A DNA stretch of 64,000 nucleotides from Nocardiopsis alba DSM 43377 (GCF_000341225.1 NZ_ANAC01000019.1:99501-163500); one strand, 5' to 3'. Shown: positions 9,601-17,064, counted from the stretch's first letter. Notes: generated by a model not told the origin, from the letters alone. A program made the numbers and translations.

Positions 9601-10113
9601 ACCGAAACGGTGCTCGCTCCCTCCGAATCCCTCCAACCACTCGGCCGAACGAGGTCCGGGAGCGATGGTGCGTCCCATCGCCCAACCACAGGTGGCCAGG
9701 GCCTGAGTGCCGAGTAGGGCCTGGCCGTGTTCATCGATCTCGAACGCCGCCAAGGCCGCGTCCCCTCGGGGAACGCGCCCCTCTTGAGAGGGATCGGCCC
9801 CGAAGGCCCGGGTCAGGATCTCCTGGGTACGAGCCATGGGGAAGACGCCCAGGTAGACCGTGTGGCGACGGACCGTGTTCCGAGGAAGGGGACGTTGGAG
9901 CACGGGGTGCCCTCGCTCCCAAGGAAGGGGGCGGCCCGGTGCTACCTCGGAGACAGGGGTGTCGCTTCTCAGGTTCGGTCGATCCACCTTCTGCGGTTCG
10001 AACAGCTCCACCGCCCGCCAGAAGTCCACGATGCGAGCACGTTCCCGGTCGCCCCTGGCCACAGGTCCCCTCTTCCGCTCGAAACGCACGGACACGACCG
10101 GCCCGTGGAACAT
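6646..10113 (-). CDS. Large superfamily 1 helicase/ATPase (AAA_11/AAA_12, DNA2/NAM7-like)
   Basis: The product has about 1,155 residues. It carries a complete SF1 helicase set: Walker A GPPGTGKTT near residue 429, Walker B LLVDEAGQATPQQ near 880, motif III VVVGDPLQLEP, motif V TIHTSQGKEASVV and motif VI LNVAASRAKRRLYVIGD near 1115. Between motifs I and II lies a long Glu/Arg-rich coiled coil (about 600-770). The first 400 residues form a separate N-terminal region with no clear catalytic motif. It should use ATP to remodel nucleic acid. Similar large SF1 proteins are scattered in actinomycetes, sometimes in defence islands, but no obvious partner lies beside this one. Adjacent GTG (10116) and ATG (10113) starts are possible; neither has a strong ribosome site. 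Confidence 0.8.
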   Translation of the reverse strand: MFHGPVVSVRFERKRGPVARGDRERARIVDFWRAVELFEPQKVDRPNLRSDTPVSEVAPGRPLPWERGHPVLQRPLPRNTVRRHTVYLGVFPMARTQEILTRAFGADPSQEGRVPRGDAALAAFEIDEHGQALLGTQALATCGWAMGRTIAPGPRSAEWLEGFGGSEHRFGELYDWLVAEPGPKPTRALLSLVDGGLITAPLVELWEAVRASLKASAEVAGSLSLSGVDLEVSASAETSIEGTEGRPAVADTGERGRVLSYRELEALSRVVSSLLGVEGHLALDIRIKSHAVHVKEHEAERERQEFLLAVMRGDTDLPTVPSMDVTDTPILNSFIAEDLVKVSSAVRKGDYGSALRAYLSSTDEVNALRRQDVRTEGAEAIHRVRPSLTPAGRWPAKDSHPLVLSQQIAVNTITASLGPSAGLFAVNGPPGTGKTTLLRDLVAQVVVDRARVLTRFTKPWEAFSGRIGWETDRGSVSFSRLHPDLAGFEIVVSSANNGAVDNVTKEIPARSAIDDRWSGADYFATIATTMLDEGQEAWGTLAAQLGNARNRRNFVNRFWWGNRPGRTRGEHGMRALLKKLHESDRADPRPAQERWRQAIVSFDKALRERDRLVAERVEAARLLDELPVALRRSQEAEDRRRVQETVVERSRAELSSAKKESEEAGEILREVESERSRHWRFKPGFWDVVFSLGRRLKEWQRIDERIIVRLRSAEERERECVRALEEKDRAHERAEIELDRVRELLRKAAALLATLESRVAAVERRWPGYVPVGELIDDDEKRELGAPWSDPELIRARTEVFLAALEAHEAFVRAVPGRMSKILHAATEAMSGNARGAKDEALREALRGLFLVVPVMSSTFASFARTFKAFDSESLGWLLVDEAGQATPQQVVGALWRSRRAVVVGDPLQLEPVTTLSTPAQEHLGRRFGVERRWIPARTSVQTLSDAVTPLGTLLERDEGEPLWVGSPLRVHRRCDEPMFSVSNSVAYGGMMVFGTPDRGASELPPSQWVHVPAAASNPVGHWRPAEGEGLEWLLTGLQAREHDMDDVFVLAPFKDVAEKLPGITRRYGVPFGRTGTIHTSQGKEASVVVFVLGGAPDREGAMDWAARTPNLLNVAASRAKRRLYVIGDHTAWSGRYHFQTLRTLLPRREEVVGG

Positions 10114-10644
10114 CACCCAACGTTGATACCAGTTGTGGGGCGGCGTTCCGGCATGAAAGAGGTAGGGGGAGGCCTTCTAGCGCGTGATGGCCGCATTCGG
10201 CCAGAGCAGTCACCGGAGAGAGGCCCTCATGATCCCCCGGCCTCCCAGCCTGGGCGATGTGATGACGTGTCCCGTCCGGAGGCCGATAGGGGCGGGCCGG
10301 GTCGCGCTTGGCGAGGATTCACCCTTGGTCGAGGTCAAGCCGTCCAACCGGGGTCTCGCCCGGTGAACGCGAGTCCCTGAGGTGTCCGACCATGTCGGGA
10401 AGGCCCACGGGCCCGTCGTTCTCCGTCCAAGGGGTGCTCGGTCCTCCTCCCTCGCTCAGAGGACGGAAGGAGGCGCACGGGAGGTGTGATGGAGTCGCCC
10501 CCTCGTGACCGGGGCCGGCGGGGGCAGGGGTGTGTGACACGGGGGTGGAGGGAGAGTCACCCGTGAGGTGATACCGTGTTCCGATCTCGTGGGCCACAGT
10601 GGTGGCGGCCCGTCCCCCTCGGGTCATCGACCCCCGGAGGCCCT
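10114..10644. other. Intergenic region between divergent genes
   Basis: About 530 bases separate the helicase and the Cys-rich protein. The open frames here have the composition of antisense GC-rich shadows. I see no RNA gene, repeat or clear promoter. Confidence 0.4.
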
Positions 10645-11421
10645 GTGGCGCATAACCAGGCCTGTGCGAACGCCAGGAACCCCGGCTGCTCGTGTTCGGG
10701 TTGCGGAGGCAGCCTGCACGGGTGGCCGGGCCACCTGGATCTGGCGAACGAGTACCCGGAAGAGCGCGAGAGACGTTATGAACAGGCTTACCGGGAATGG
10801 TGCCGCGAGGTGGGCACCGAGGAACGGGAGCGCCGTCGACGACTGGCCTCGCCGACCGAGGGGATGCTCCACTCGGCCACCACGATGGCCAGGATCGACA
10901 TCGCAGGCCACCTGGCCGCCCGCCCCGCCACGGTGGCACGGATCAGAGAGCTCGGCCTCCGACTCAATACGCACGCCTTCGTCCACGTCCGAGTGGAGGC
11001 GCGTCGTCGCTCGGTCACCCGCCCCGAGACGGCGGACATCTCGCGGGTTCTGCCCGGACATTTCTGGTGTTCCCTGCTGACCGTGCTCGTGGAAGCCGCC
11101 GACCGGTGGGGGCGGGTGATCGACAAGGTGCCCGTGTACGCCCGCGAGCTTGTGGAGGAACGGACGCCACCGGGTTGGGGCGCGGCGCAGGAGGCGATCG
11201 CCGACACCGCCCTGGAGGCGGTGTGGCGTTGCGTGGTGGAACTTCTGGGGCTGCGTCCCCCGGAGGAACTCCTTCTGGTCATGCGGGTCCTGGCCCTCTT
11301 CGTCTGCCCTGATCCGGGCCGACATCCCGAGCTGCTGCGGGTCTGTCTGTCGCCGCTGCAACGCGGTGTTCTCCAGGAGACGACCACGATGCTCCTGCGA
11401 CAGAGTCTCGTCCGTCCGTAG
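10645..11421 (+). CDS. Unknown protein with an N-terminal Cys cluster
   Basis: A 258-residue product from GTG 10645, with GGAGG five bases upstream. The N-terminus (ACANARNPGCSCSGCGGSLHGW) holds four or five closely spaced cysteines and a His, suggesting a small metal-binding knuckle. The rest is mainly helical, with charged segments and a leucine-rich C-terminal part (LLGLRPPEELLLVMRVLALFVC). The longer frame from 10576 lacks a ribosome site. It ends 14 bases before the converging small gene of the nucleosidase operon. No function can be assigned. Confidence 0.6.
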   Translation: MAHNQACANARNPGCSCSGCGGSLHGWPGHLDLANEYPEERERRYEQAYREWCREVGTEERERRRRLASPTEGMLHSATTMARIDIAGHLAARPATVARIRELGLRLNTHAFVHVRVEARRRSVTRPETADISRVLPGHFWCSLLTVLVEAADRWGRVIDKVPVYARELVEERTPPGWGAAQEAIADTALEAVWRCVVELLGLRPPEELLLVMRVLALFVCPDPGRHPELLRVCLSPLQRGVLQETTTMLLRQSLVRP

Positions 11422-11435
11422 AGGTCACGGTCCTC

Positions 11436-11867
11436 TCACCGTCCGAGGAGGGGTGACAGGTCGACGGAGGGGGCACCGGTGTACTCCACCCCGGGTTCGG
11501 GCGGGACGGGTTCGCCGGAGACCGCGTCGGTGCAGTGGGCGTCGAACATCTGGGCCTCGTCCAGGGGGATCAGCCCGGAACGGTCCACCCGCCAACCTCG
11601 GACGAGCCGGGTGGGGGAACGCCTCTCACCGTTCGGGCGGGGGAGGGCGTCGACGAGGGTGCGCACGACCAGGCCGGCCGGAGCCCCGCGGAGCAGGGCC
11701 AGATGGAGACGTTCCACGACCTCGGGCCGTTGGACGTCGAAGGTCCGGCCTCGCCGTTCGATGGTGGTGGTCATCGTATGACCGGTGTTCAGGGTGAGGA
11801 GATGGTGTCGCCCGGGCACGTCGCGGAGGAGGGTGCGGAGCAGCGTGTGCGCTGCGGCGGAGAGCAT
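11436..11867 (-). CDS. Unknown protein, last gene of the nucleosidase operon
   Basis: This is a 143-residue protein from ATG 11867. GTG at 11912 and ATG at 11774 are possible alternatives, and none has a strong ribosome site. The middle (RRGRTFDVQRPEVVERLHLALLRGAPAGLVVRTLVDALPR) has good coding character and looks helical, and the C-terminus is acidic. No catalytic motif or membrane segment is visible. It follows the PLD/DUF5919-like gene after 54 bases on the same strand, so it may be the fourth member of that operon. Confidence 0.5.
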   Translation of the reverse strand: MLSAAAHTLLRTLLRDVPGRHHLLTLNTGHTMTTTIERRGRTFDVQRPEVVERLHLALLRGAPAGLVVRTLVDALPRPNGERRSPTRLVRGWRVDRSGLIPLDEAQMFDAHCTDAVSGEPVPPEPGVEYTGAPSVDLSPLLGR

Positions 11868-11921
11868 GTTCCCAGTCTGCGCCGCCGAAGCGGACCGGAT
11901 CGGGTTGTCCACAGGCCGGAT

Positions 11922-12593
11922 TCAGTCGATTTCCGGAGGGCCGGGGCGGGGCGGAACGCCGGCCCAGATGGCGGAGAAGAGCTCCGACACGACGTCGTAG
12001 AGGAGACCGGGGGCACGAAGGTAGAGGCAGGGGGAGTTCCTGCCGTGGTCGTGTCGTGAGTAGAAGGTCAGGTAGGCGGCCTGATCGGTGAGGACGATCC
12101 GGTGGGAGTGGGGAAGGTCGAACAGACGCAGCTCCATGTTCGGCCGTTTCCTTCCCACCTCGTCCAGATAGTCGATGTTGGCGCCGATCTGATCGCGCAA
12201 CAGGTGCTCGGTCACCCCCGGATCGGTGGTGCTCAGGGCTTCGGCGCGTTGTCGTAACCAGTGGCCGGAGCAGGTGTCGGGGTCGGGCAACAGCAGCTGT
12301 ACGGGGACGGGGCGCGCGGCCCCGGCGGACCAGAGCGGGGCGAACACGTCACGGGTGAGCGTGTTGCCCCGCCCTGTCAGGACCTTGACCCTGCGGGCCC
12401 GGGCCAGGTCCTCCGCCAGATCGGCCTCGGCGAGACGCTGTTCGCGGTACACGCGGTGGACACCGGTACCCGTGAGGCGCGCGAGCAGGGAGATCGCCCA
12501 CCACCGGGGGCGGGAGGCGCGGGCCCAGCCGAGCGCGCATACGAGGGCGGTGGCGAGGAGCGAGCTGAGTACACCGAGGCCGAAGGCGGTCAT
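11922..12593 (-). CDS. Membrane-anchored protein with a PLD/DUF5919-like domain
   Basis: The 223-residue product opens with one hydrophobic segment (FGLGVLSSLLATALVCALGW) that would anchor it in the membrane, followed by a helical Arg/Glu-rich stretch. The main domain runs from RRVKVLTGRGNTLTRD through VPVQLLLPDPDTC to MELRLFDLPHSHRIVLTDQAAYLTFY and SPCLYLRAPG. This order of strands, with a short D-rich turn and a late His followed by LTD, resembles the phospholipase-D-fold domain seen as DUF5919 in actinobacterial regulators. The match is by eye only and no HxK motif is present. GGAGGGG lies six bases upstream of the ATG. It lies 41 bases after the nucleosidase gene, so it is probably co-expressed. 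Confidence 0.6.
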   Translation of the reverse strand: MTAFGLGVLSSLLATALVCALGWARASRPRWWAISLLARLTGTGVHRVYREQRLAEADLAEDLARARRVKVLTGRGNTLTRDVFAPLWSAGAARPVPVQLLLPDPDTCSGHWLRQRAEALSTTDPGVTEHLLRDQIGANIDYLDEVGRKRPNMELRLFDLPHSHRIVLTDQAAYLTFYSRHDHGRNSPCLYLRAPGLLYDVVSELFSAIWAGVPPRPGPPEID

Positions 12594-12634
12594 GTGATCC
12601 CCTCCATCAAGGGAGTGTCATCGTGGAGGCCCGG

Positions 12635-13564
12635 TCAGCACAGGTAGGGGAGCAGTTCCCGGGCGACGTGCGCGGCGTTGAACGCGGCCAGCTCGTGGTG
12701 GTCGTCGTTCTTCTCCTGGTCGGCGTTGTCGGAGATCCCCCGTACCACCACCCAGCCCGGGTTGGGGGAGGAGCTCACCGAGTTCTCCTGCCAGTACTGG
12801 CTCAGACCGCCGGACTCCATGTCGACCGCCAACACCTTGTCGTTGTAGTGCTTCAGGTAGCGACGCTCGTCGGCGTTGCGGTCGGCGATCACGGCCTCGC
12901 CCGATCCGACGAGACCGTGGAGCACCTCGAAGGTCCGCTTGCGGTGACCGTCGATCTGGCCCCGGATGCCGGCGGGGGAGCCGTGGTCGGTGAAGTAGGC
13001 GTTGACCGCGTGGACCATGCGCGCGGGGGTCTCCCGTTCCTCCCCTCGACGCTGTACGTCGTCGGCCTTGATCTTGCGGGAGTCGTAGTACACGATCCGG
13101 GTGGAGACGATCACGTTGCCGACCCGGGCGTCGACCGGGTCGAGTCCGCCACCGATCCCGACCAGGAGCCACAGGCGGGGGGAGTAGTGGTGGCGCAGGT
13201 GGTCCAGGGTGGACATCGTCGATCGTTGCCCGGGGCTGTGGGTGCGGGCGGCCACGACGGAGAGCGGCCCGCTCTCCGTCTCCACCGTGCCGGTGTTGAA
13301 GAAGAGGCCGTCGCGTCGTTCGCTTCGTTTCAGGCCGAAACGGTCGACCACCGCGCGCATCTCCTCCGGCAGGATCGTGACGACGCCGACGTCGGCGTGC
13401 CGTGATCCCTTCGGGTTCTCGATGCCCTCGGCCGGTGCCGAAGGGGTGGGGGCGATCCGTCGGTTGTCGACGTGGGCGCCGTCGCCGACGACGTTGCTGT
13501 TGTGGTTCTGACCTCCAAGGTTGACGATGCCGCTGTTGGTGCTCGGAAGATGGTTCGGGATCAT
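12635..13564 (-). CDS. MTA/SAH-type nucleosidase with an N-terminal amyloid-like motif
   Basis: The 309-residue protein has two parts. Residues 11-34 are an Asn/Gly-rich motif (core NLGGQNHNSNVVGDGAHV) also found at the C-terminus of the upstream gene product. From about residue 58 a PNP/MTAN-fold nucleosidase begins: VVTILPEEM (acidic base region), a GIGGGLD loop near the middle, VDMESGG (M249-E250, ribose binding) and RGISDNAD (D279, the acid). The key residues are present, so it should cleave an N-glycosidic bond in a nucleoside or nucleotide-like substrate. The ATG at 13564 overlaps the upstream stop by four bases (ATGA), implying translational coupling. The shared motif suggests assembly with the membrane protein; this is an inference. 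Confidence 0.8.
   Translation of the reverse strand: MIPNHLPSTNSGIVNLGGQNHNSNVVGDGAHVDNRRIAPTPSAPAEGIENPKGSRHADVGVVTILPEEMRAVVDRFGLKRSERRDGLFFNTGTVETESGPLSVVAARTHSPGQRSTMSTLDHLRHHYSPRLWLLVGIGGGLDPVDARVGNVIVSTRIVYYDSRKIKADDVQRRGEERETPARMVHAVNAYFTDHGSPAGIRGQIDGHRKRTFEVLHGLVGSGEAVIADRNADERRYLKHYNDKVLAVDMESGGLSQYWQENSVSSSPNPGWVVVRGISDNADQEKNDDHHELAAFNAAHVARELLPYLC
13467..13512. repeat. 46-bp direct repeat, copy A (start of the nucleosidase gene)
   Basis: This 46-base segment is identical to 13616-13661. Weaker similarity continues for about 25 bases on the higher-coordinate side, to about 13537. Both copies encode the Asn/Gly-rich motif in the same frame of their own gene. Confidence 0.95.
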
Positions 13565-15306
13565 GCCGCGTTTCCGTTCTGTCGGGGGCCGTTGTTCTGC
13601 TGGGGGGCGTGGTTCTCGACGTGGGCGCCGTCGCCGACGACGTTGCTGTTGTGGTTCTGACCACCGAGGTTGAGAATTCCGCTGTTGATGATCTGCGTCG
13701 CGCGGTCGTCGAACTCCGAGATGTCGACGCCTCGGGAGCACAGGAAGTCACTGGTGGCCTTGAGCAGTCGCCGCTCGATGTTCTTCATGTGGCCGAGGAG
13801 ACGGATCTTGTCGAGCTGGACCTTGTTCCACTCCTGGGCCTTCTCCTCGCGAATGCTGAGACGACTGGCGATGGAGACGTTCCGGGTGGGGGTCAGCGTC
13901 GGGTCCGGTCGGCGAGTGACGAGCCGCCTGGCCAGATGCCAGGGATAGGAGACGATCCGCGGGAGGCGCGTGACCTCGCGGGGCAGACGGGTCAGGGAGC
14001 CGAAGGCGGCCGAGAGGACGGCGCGTTTTCCGCTCTGGCCGTACTCGCCGCCCTTGCGGAAGTGGTCCGGTGTCCGTGTCAGCGCGCAGGCGGCGAAGAC
14101 CAGGCTGAGCGTGCGACCTCGGAGGCCGACCTGGAGGAGGACCGTGGCCATGAGTTCGGTCCCCGCGTCGGGAACGCTCACCTCGAGGAAGTGGTACAGG
14201 TTCGGGTCCTGGGAGTCGATGATCCGACGCATCGACGCCTTGTCGATCTTCCCTTTGAGCAGGGCGCGGTCGTCGGAGAGATCCGAGTCGGCCACGTACA
14301 CCCGGTCTCGGGCGTTCACGGGGAGGCGGACGTCCTCGTCGTCCCCACGGAGCTGGTCGACGGCCTCGCGCAGGTGGTCCACCAGCTCGTGGGGTTTGAA
14401 GGGCGGATAGCGGTGCTCTCGTAGGGAGAGGGGCTGGTCGTCGCTTCCGGGCCGCAGGAGCTGGATGGTCATGGGCGGGTTCCACTGGTGGATGAGCTCG
14501 CCCGCACCGATGAAGGGTGATTCGTCGCCGAAGAGCGTGAAGACGGAGCTCTCCTCGTCCTCCTTCCCCTTGTGCTCGGGACGGCGATAGACGACACAGG
14601 GGTGGTCCTGTTGTTCGGCCACGATCGTGGCGCGGGCGGAGAGCCTCTTCGGCCGGAGGGCCTCCTTCCGTTGGATCCCGTTGAGCCATATCTGGCGGAC
14701 GATCCCGACGAGGACCGTCACCACGAGGACGGCGCAGCCCCATCGGCCCGCGAGGATCGCCTGCGCGGGTGAACCGAAGCCCAGGCCGAGCATGAGGAAG
14801 GCGATGATGAGCGCCGCGATCCCGACGCGTTTGAGCTTGAGGGTCTCCTCTCGGACCCTCCAGTCCCCGGTCGAGGGGAGACGCAGGGGGCGTCGGCGGT
14901 GGAATCGACGCTTCTTCCCTCGACGGGGCGTCAGCGGGTCCTCGGTCCGGGAGATCTTCGCCGAAAGGGCGACTGCGCGGTCCAGGAGGTGGAGGAGGAA
15001 GAATCCGCCCACCATCAGCGCGGTCGTCACCGTATGTCCGAACAGGAACGGCACCGCGACCGAGCTCAGCAGGGACAGCCTCAGGAACGCGGTCAGATGG
15101 GCGGCCAGCCAGGCGTGGTGCATGACGGGTACGAGGTCGAACCCGTAGGAGGGGGCCACCCGCCGACGTGGGGCCGTGCAGACCTCCCGGATGACGAGAT
15201 CGCGAAAACCCTCGTCGACGTGGACACCGGCGCACAAGTGCCGTGTGGTGTTGAAGGGCCCGGATTCGGAGGTTCGCCGATCCGGGGGCGCGAGGAGGGT
15301 GGGCAT
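13561..15306 (-). CDS. Four-helix membrane protein with a C-terminal amyloid-like motif
   Basis: The 581-residue product has two pairs of hydrophobic segments (about residues 70-112 and 162-208) separated by a basic loop (RRGKKRRFHRRRPLR), then a large soluble domain. The last 45 residues are low complexity. They include SGILNLGGQNHNSN (about 542-565), which repeats the N-terminal motif of the next gene product, followed by a Gln/Asn-rich tail. I chose ATG 15306, preceded by AGGGAA; the upstream ATG at 15348 lies inside a palindrome that is better read as an operator. Position as first gene of the operon, membrane anchoring and a C-terminal motif match the layout of amyloid-controlled cell-death effectors, but no known effector domain was recognised. 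Confidence 0.7.
   Translation of the reverse strand: MPTLLAPPDRRTSESGPFNTTRHLCAGVHVDEGFRDLVIREVCTAPRRRVAPSYGFDLVPVMHHAWLAAHLTAFLRLSLLSSVAVPFLFGHTVTTALMVGGFFLLHLLDRAVALSAKISRTEDPLTPRRGKKRRFHRRRPLRLPSTGDWRVREETLKLKRVGIAALIIAFLMLGLGFGSPAQAILAGRWGCAVLVVTVLVGIVRQIWLNGIQRKEALRPKRLSARATIVAEQQDHPCVVYRRPEHKGKEDEESSVFTLFGDESPFIGAGELIHQWNPPMTIQLLRPGSDDQPLSLREHRYPPFKPHELVDHLREAVDQLRGDDEDVRLPVNARDRVYVADSDLSDDRALLKGKIDKASMRRIIDSQDPNLYHFLEVSVPDAGTELMATVLLQVGLRGRTLSLVFAACALTRTPDHFRKGGEYGQSGKRAVLSAAFGSLTRLPREVTRLPRIVSYPWHLARRLVTRRPDPTLTPTRNVSIASRLSIREEKAQEWNKVQLDKIRLLGHMKNIERRLLKATSDFLCSRGVDISEFDDRATQIINSGILNLGGQNHNSNVVGDGAHVENHAPQQNNGPRQNGNAA
13616..13661. repeat. 46-bp direct repeat, copy B (end of the membrane-protein gene)
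   Basis: Identical to 13467-13512, offset by 149 bases. It encodes the C-terminal motif of the four-helix membrane protein. Homology continues at reduced identity to about 13686, where the codons differ but the residues are mostly kept. Confidence 0.95.
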
Positions 15307-15329
15307 ACCGTTCCCTGTCTCGAAGGGGG

Positions 15330-15385
15330 TTAAGGTCAACGAGACCATAAGTGGTCGATCGAGTTAAAGTCAATATGACCTTTAG
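15330..15385. promoter_or_regulatory. Two imperfect dyads, probable NrtR-type operators
   Basis: In the divergent spacer two related palindromes occur: TTAAGGTCAACGAGACCATAA (15330-15350) and TTAAAGTCAATATGACCTTTAG (15364-15385). Each pairs a GTCA half-site with a TGAC or GACC half-site in AT-rich flanks. The location between an NrtR-like regulator and its neighbour operon is typical for this family. Confidence 0.6.
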
Positions 15386-15394
15386 GGGGATGCG

Positions 15395-16111
15395 GTGGAC
15401 GACCGCTTGAAGAGGTCCGTCGGGGTGGAGTTGTCCCTGGTGACCGTGGACCTGGTGATCCTCACGATCCGTGAAGGAGAGGTCACGGTCCTGTTGGTGG
15501 AGAGGGGCGCGGAACCCTTCAAGGGGAGGGCGGCCCTGCCCGGTGGGCGAGTGCGGTCCGACGAGACCCTGGGCGAGGGGGCGCTGCGTGAACTCCGGGA
15601 GGAGACGGACATCGACGGGACCCGCCTCCACCTCGAGCAGCTGGGGGCCTACGGAGACCCCGGCCGTGATCCTCGAGGAAGGGTGGTCACCATCGCCTAC
15701 CTCGCGTTGGGGCCCGACCTTCCGGTGCCGAAAGGGGGGACGGACGCCGCGCACGCCTATTGGGCCCCGGTGGCGGAACTGCTCGCCTCCCCCGACACCC
15801 TGGCCTTCGACCACGCGCGCGTACTCGACGACGCCCTGGAACGGGTGCGGGAACGGTTGGAGTACACCACCGTGGCGGCGGCCTTCTGTCCCGAACCCTT
15901 CACCCTCGGAGATCTGAGGGAGGTCTACGAGGTGCTGTGGGGGCGTTCCCTCGACGCCAGCAACTTCCGGCGCAAGGTCACCAGGTCCGAGGGCTTCGTG
16001 GTGGACACCGGAGAACAGCGCCCTCAGGCCACGGGGCGCCCCGCCGTCCTGTACCGAAGAGGTCCGGCGCGGCTGCTCAGCCCGCCCTTCCTCCGACCCG
16101 GAACGGTGTGA
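15395..16111 (+). CDS. NUDIX domain transcriptional regulator of the NrtR family
   Basis: The 238-residue protein starts at GTG 15395 with AGGGGGA just upstream. Residues 10-145 form a NUDIX hydrolase domain with an intact box (GGRVRSDETLGEGALRELREE, then TDI), and residues 150-225 form a winged helix containing FTLGDLREVYEVLWGRSLDASNFRRKV. This two-domain plan is that of NrtR regulators, which bind ADP-ribose-type ligands and control NAD metabolism genes. Here the divergent neighbour is not a NAD-salvage gene but a membrane protein and nucleosidase operon. The complete NUDIX box means residual hydrolase activity is possible. Dyads at 15330-15385 are likely its binding sites. Confidence 0.85.
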   Translation: MDDRLKRSVGVELSLVTVDLVILTIREGEVTVLLVERGAEPFKGRAALPGGRVRSDETLGEGALRELREETDIDGTRLHLEQLGAYGDPGRDPRGRVVTIAYLALGPDLPVPKGGTDAAHAYWAPVAELLASPDTLAFDHARVLDDALERVRERLEYTTVAAAFCPEPFTLGDLREVYEVLWGRSLDASNFRRKVTRSEGFVVDTGEQRPQATGRPAVLYRRGPARLLSPPFLRPGTV

Positions 16112-16179
16112 TCCGGGCTCCGTGGTCTTCCATGCCCCGGAGGGGTTGATGTGGGGGAGGGCGGGGCATCACGGTCGGC

Positions 16180-16767
16180 ATGGGGGAACTGGTGCTGGTC
16201 AGGCATGGGCAGACCGAATGGAGCAGGACGGGACGGCACACCGGGCTGACCGACGTGCCGTTGACGGAGGAGGGGGAGCGGCAGGCGGCCTCGTTGCGTG
16301 CGCCGTTGGCGCGGAGGCGGTTCGCCCTGGTGGCGACCAGCCCGCTGGCACGGGCCGTCCGCACCGCCGAACTCGCCGGGTTGAAAGGCCCCGTCGTCCT
16401 GCCCGACCTGGTCGAATGGGACTACGGGGCCTATGAGGGCATCACCTCCGCCGAGATCCACGAGGGGCGTCCCGAGTGGGATCTGTGGACCGACGGGGTC
16501 CCGCCCGGAGACATCGACCATCCGGGGGAGGGCCCCGAGCAGGTGGCTGAGCGGGTCGATCGGGTCCTGGAGCGGGTCGTTCCGGTTCTGGAGGAGGGGG
16601 ACGTGGCGCTGGTCGCCCACGGCCACGTCCTGCGGGTCCTGACCGCGCGCCGTCTGGGTCTCCCTCCCGGCCGCGGGGCCCTGTTCCGTATGGAGACCGG
16701 GGCGCTGGGGGTGCTGGGCACCGAACACGGACGTCCGGTCCTCGGCGGGTGGAACCTCACCGGCTGA
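16180..16767 (+). CDS. Histidine phosphatase family protein (phosphoglycerate-mutase-like)
   Basis: A 195-residue single-domain enzyme. The catalytic motif LVRHGQTEW lies at residues 6-14, an Arg-containing SPLARAVRTAEL lies near 50, the acid/base Glu lies in EWDYGAYEGI near 77, and the second His lies in VAHGHVLRVL near 150. These four points define the family of cofactor-independent acid phosphatases and mutases in which the first His is phosphorylated. The substrate is unknown. It follows the NrtR-type gene after 68 bases on the same strand. A hairpin at 16788-16823 marks the likely end of transcription. Confidence 0.85.
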   Translation: MGELVLVRHGQTEWSRTGRHTGLTDVPLTEEGERQAASLRAPLARRRFALVATSPLARAVRTAELAGLKGPVVLPDLVEWDYGAYEGITSAEIHEGRPEWDLWTDGVPPGDIDHPGEGPEQVAERVDRVLERVVPVLEEGDVALVAHGHVLRVLTARRLGLPPGRGALFRMETGALGVLGTEHGRPVLGGWNLTG

Positions 16768-16787
16768 GGGGGAGGGCCCCGTGACGG

Positions 16788-16829
16788 CCCGAGGAGGGGC
16801 GGGACGGGAACCCGGACCTCGGGGGTTTT
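16788..16829 (+). terminator. Hairpin followed by a short T-run
   Basis: CCCGAGG (16788-16794) pairs with CCTCGGG (16817-16823), with a second small stem in the loop, then GGTTTT. It lies about 20 bases past the phosphatase stop. Confidence 0.5.
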
Positions 16830-17064
16830 GTCGTGTGCTCGGTACCGGGTACTACCACGTGGTGGATGCACATGGATGACCCACAGAGAAACGGTGAACC
16901 CCTCCCGATCCCACGTCCGCGCCCTGCACCCGACGACGGACCACCGCCCCGCCGGCCGCCCTCGACCCCGCGTCGTCCCGACCGGGACGACGACTGACCA
17001 CGAAGCCCGGCCCGGTTCCCCTCGACCGGGACGGGTGGTGGCCGGGGGAGGCCAGAATGGGGAC

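Noticed and set aside
13748..15814. 688-codon open frame on the minus strand
   Set aside because: Shadow of the four-helix membrane protein and the NrtR regulator; Arg/Pro-rich without domains.
16855..16862. CCACGTGG palindrome before the YchJ gene
   Set aside because: An eight-base palindrome is expected by chance at this GC content, and there is no regulator or repeat to support it.
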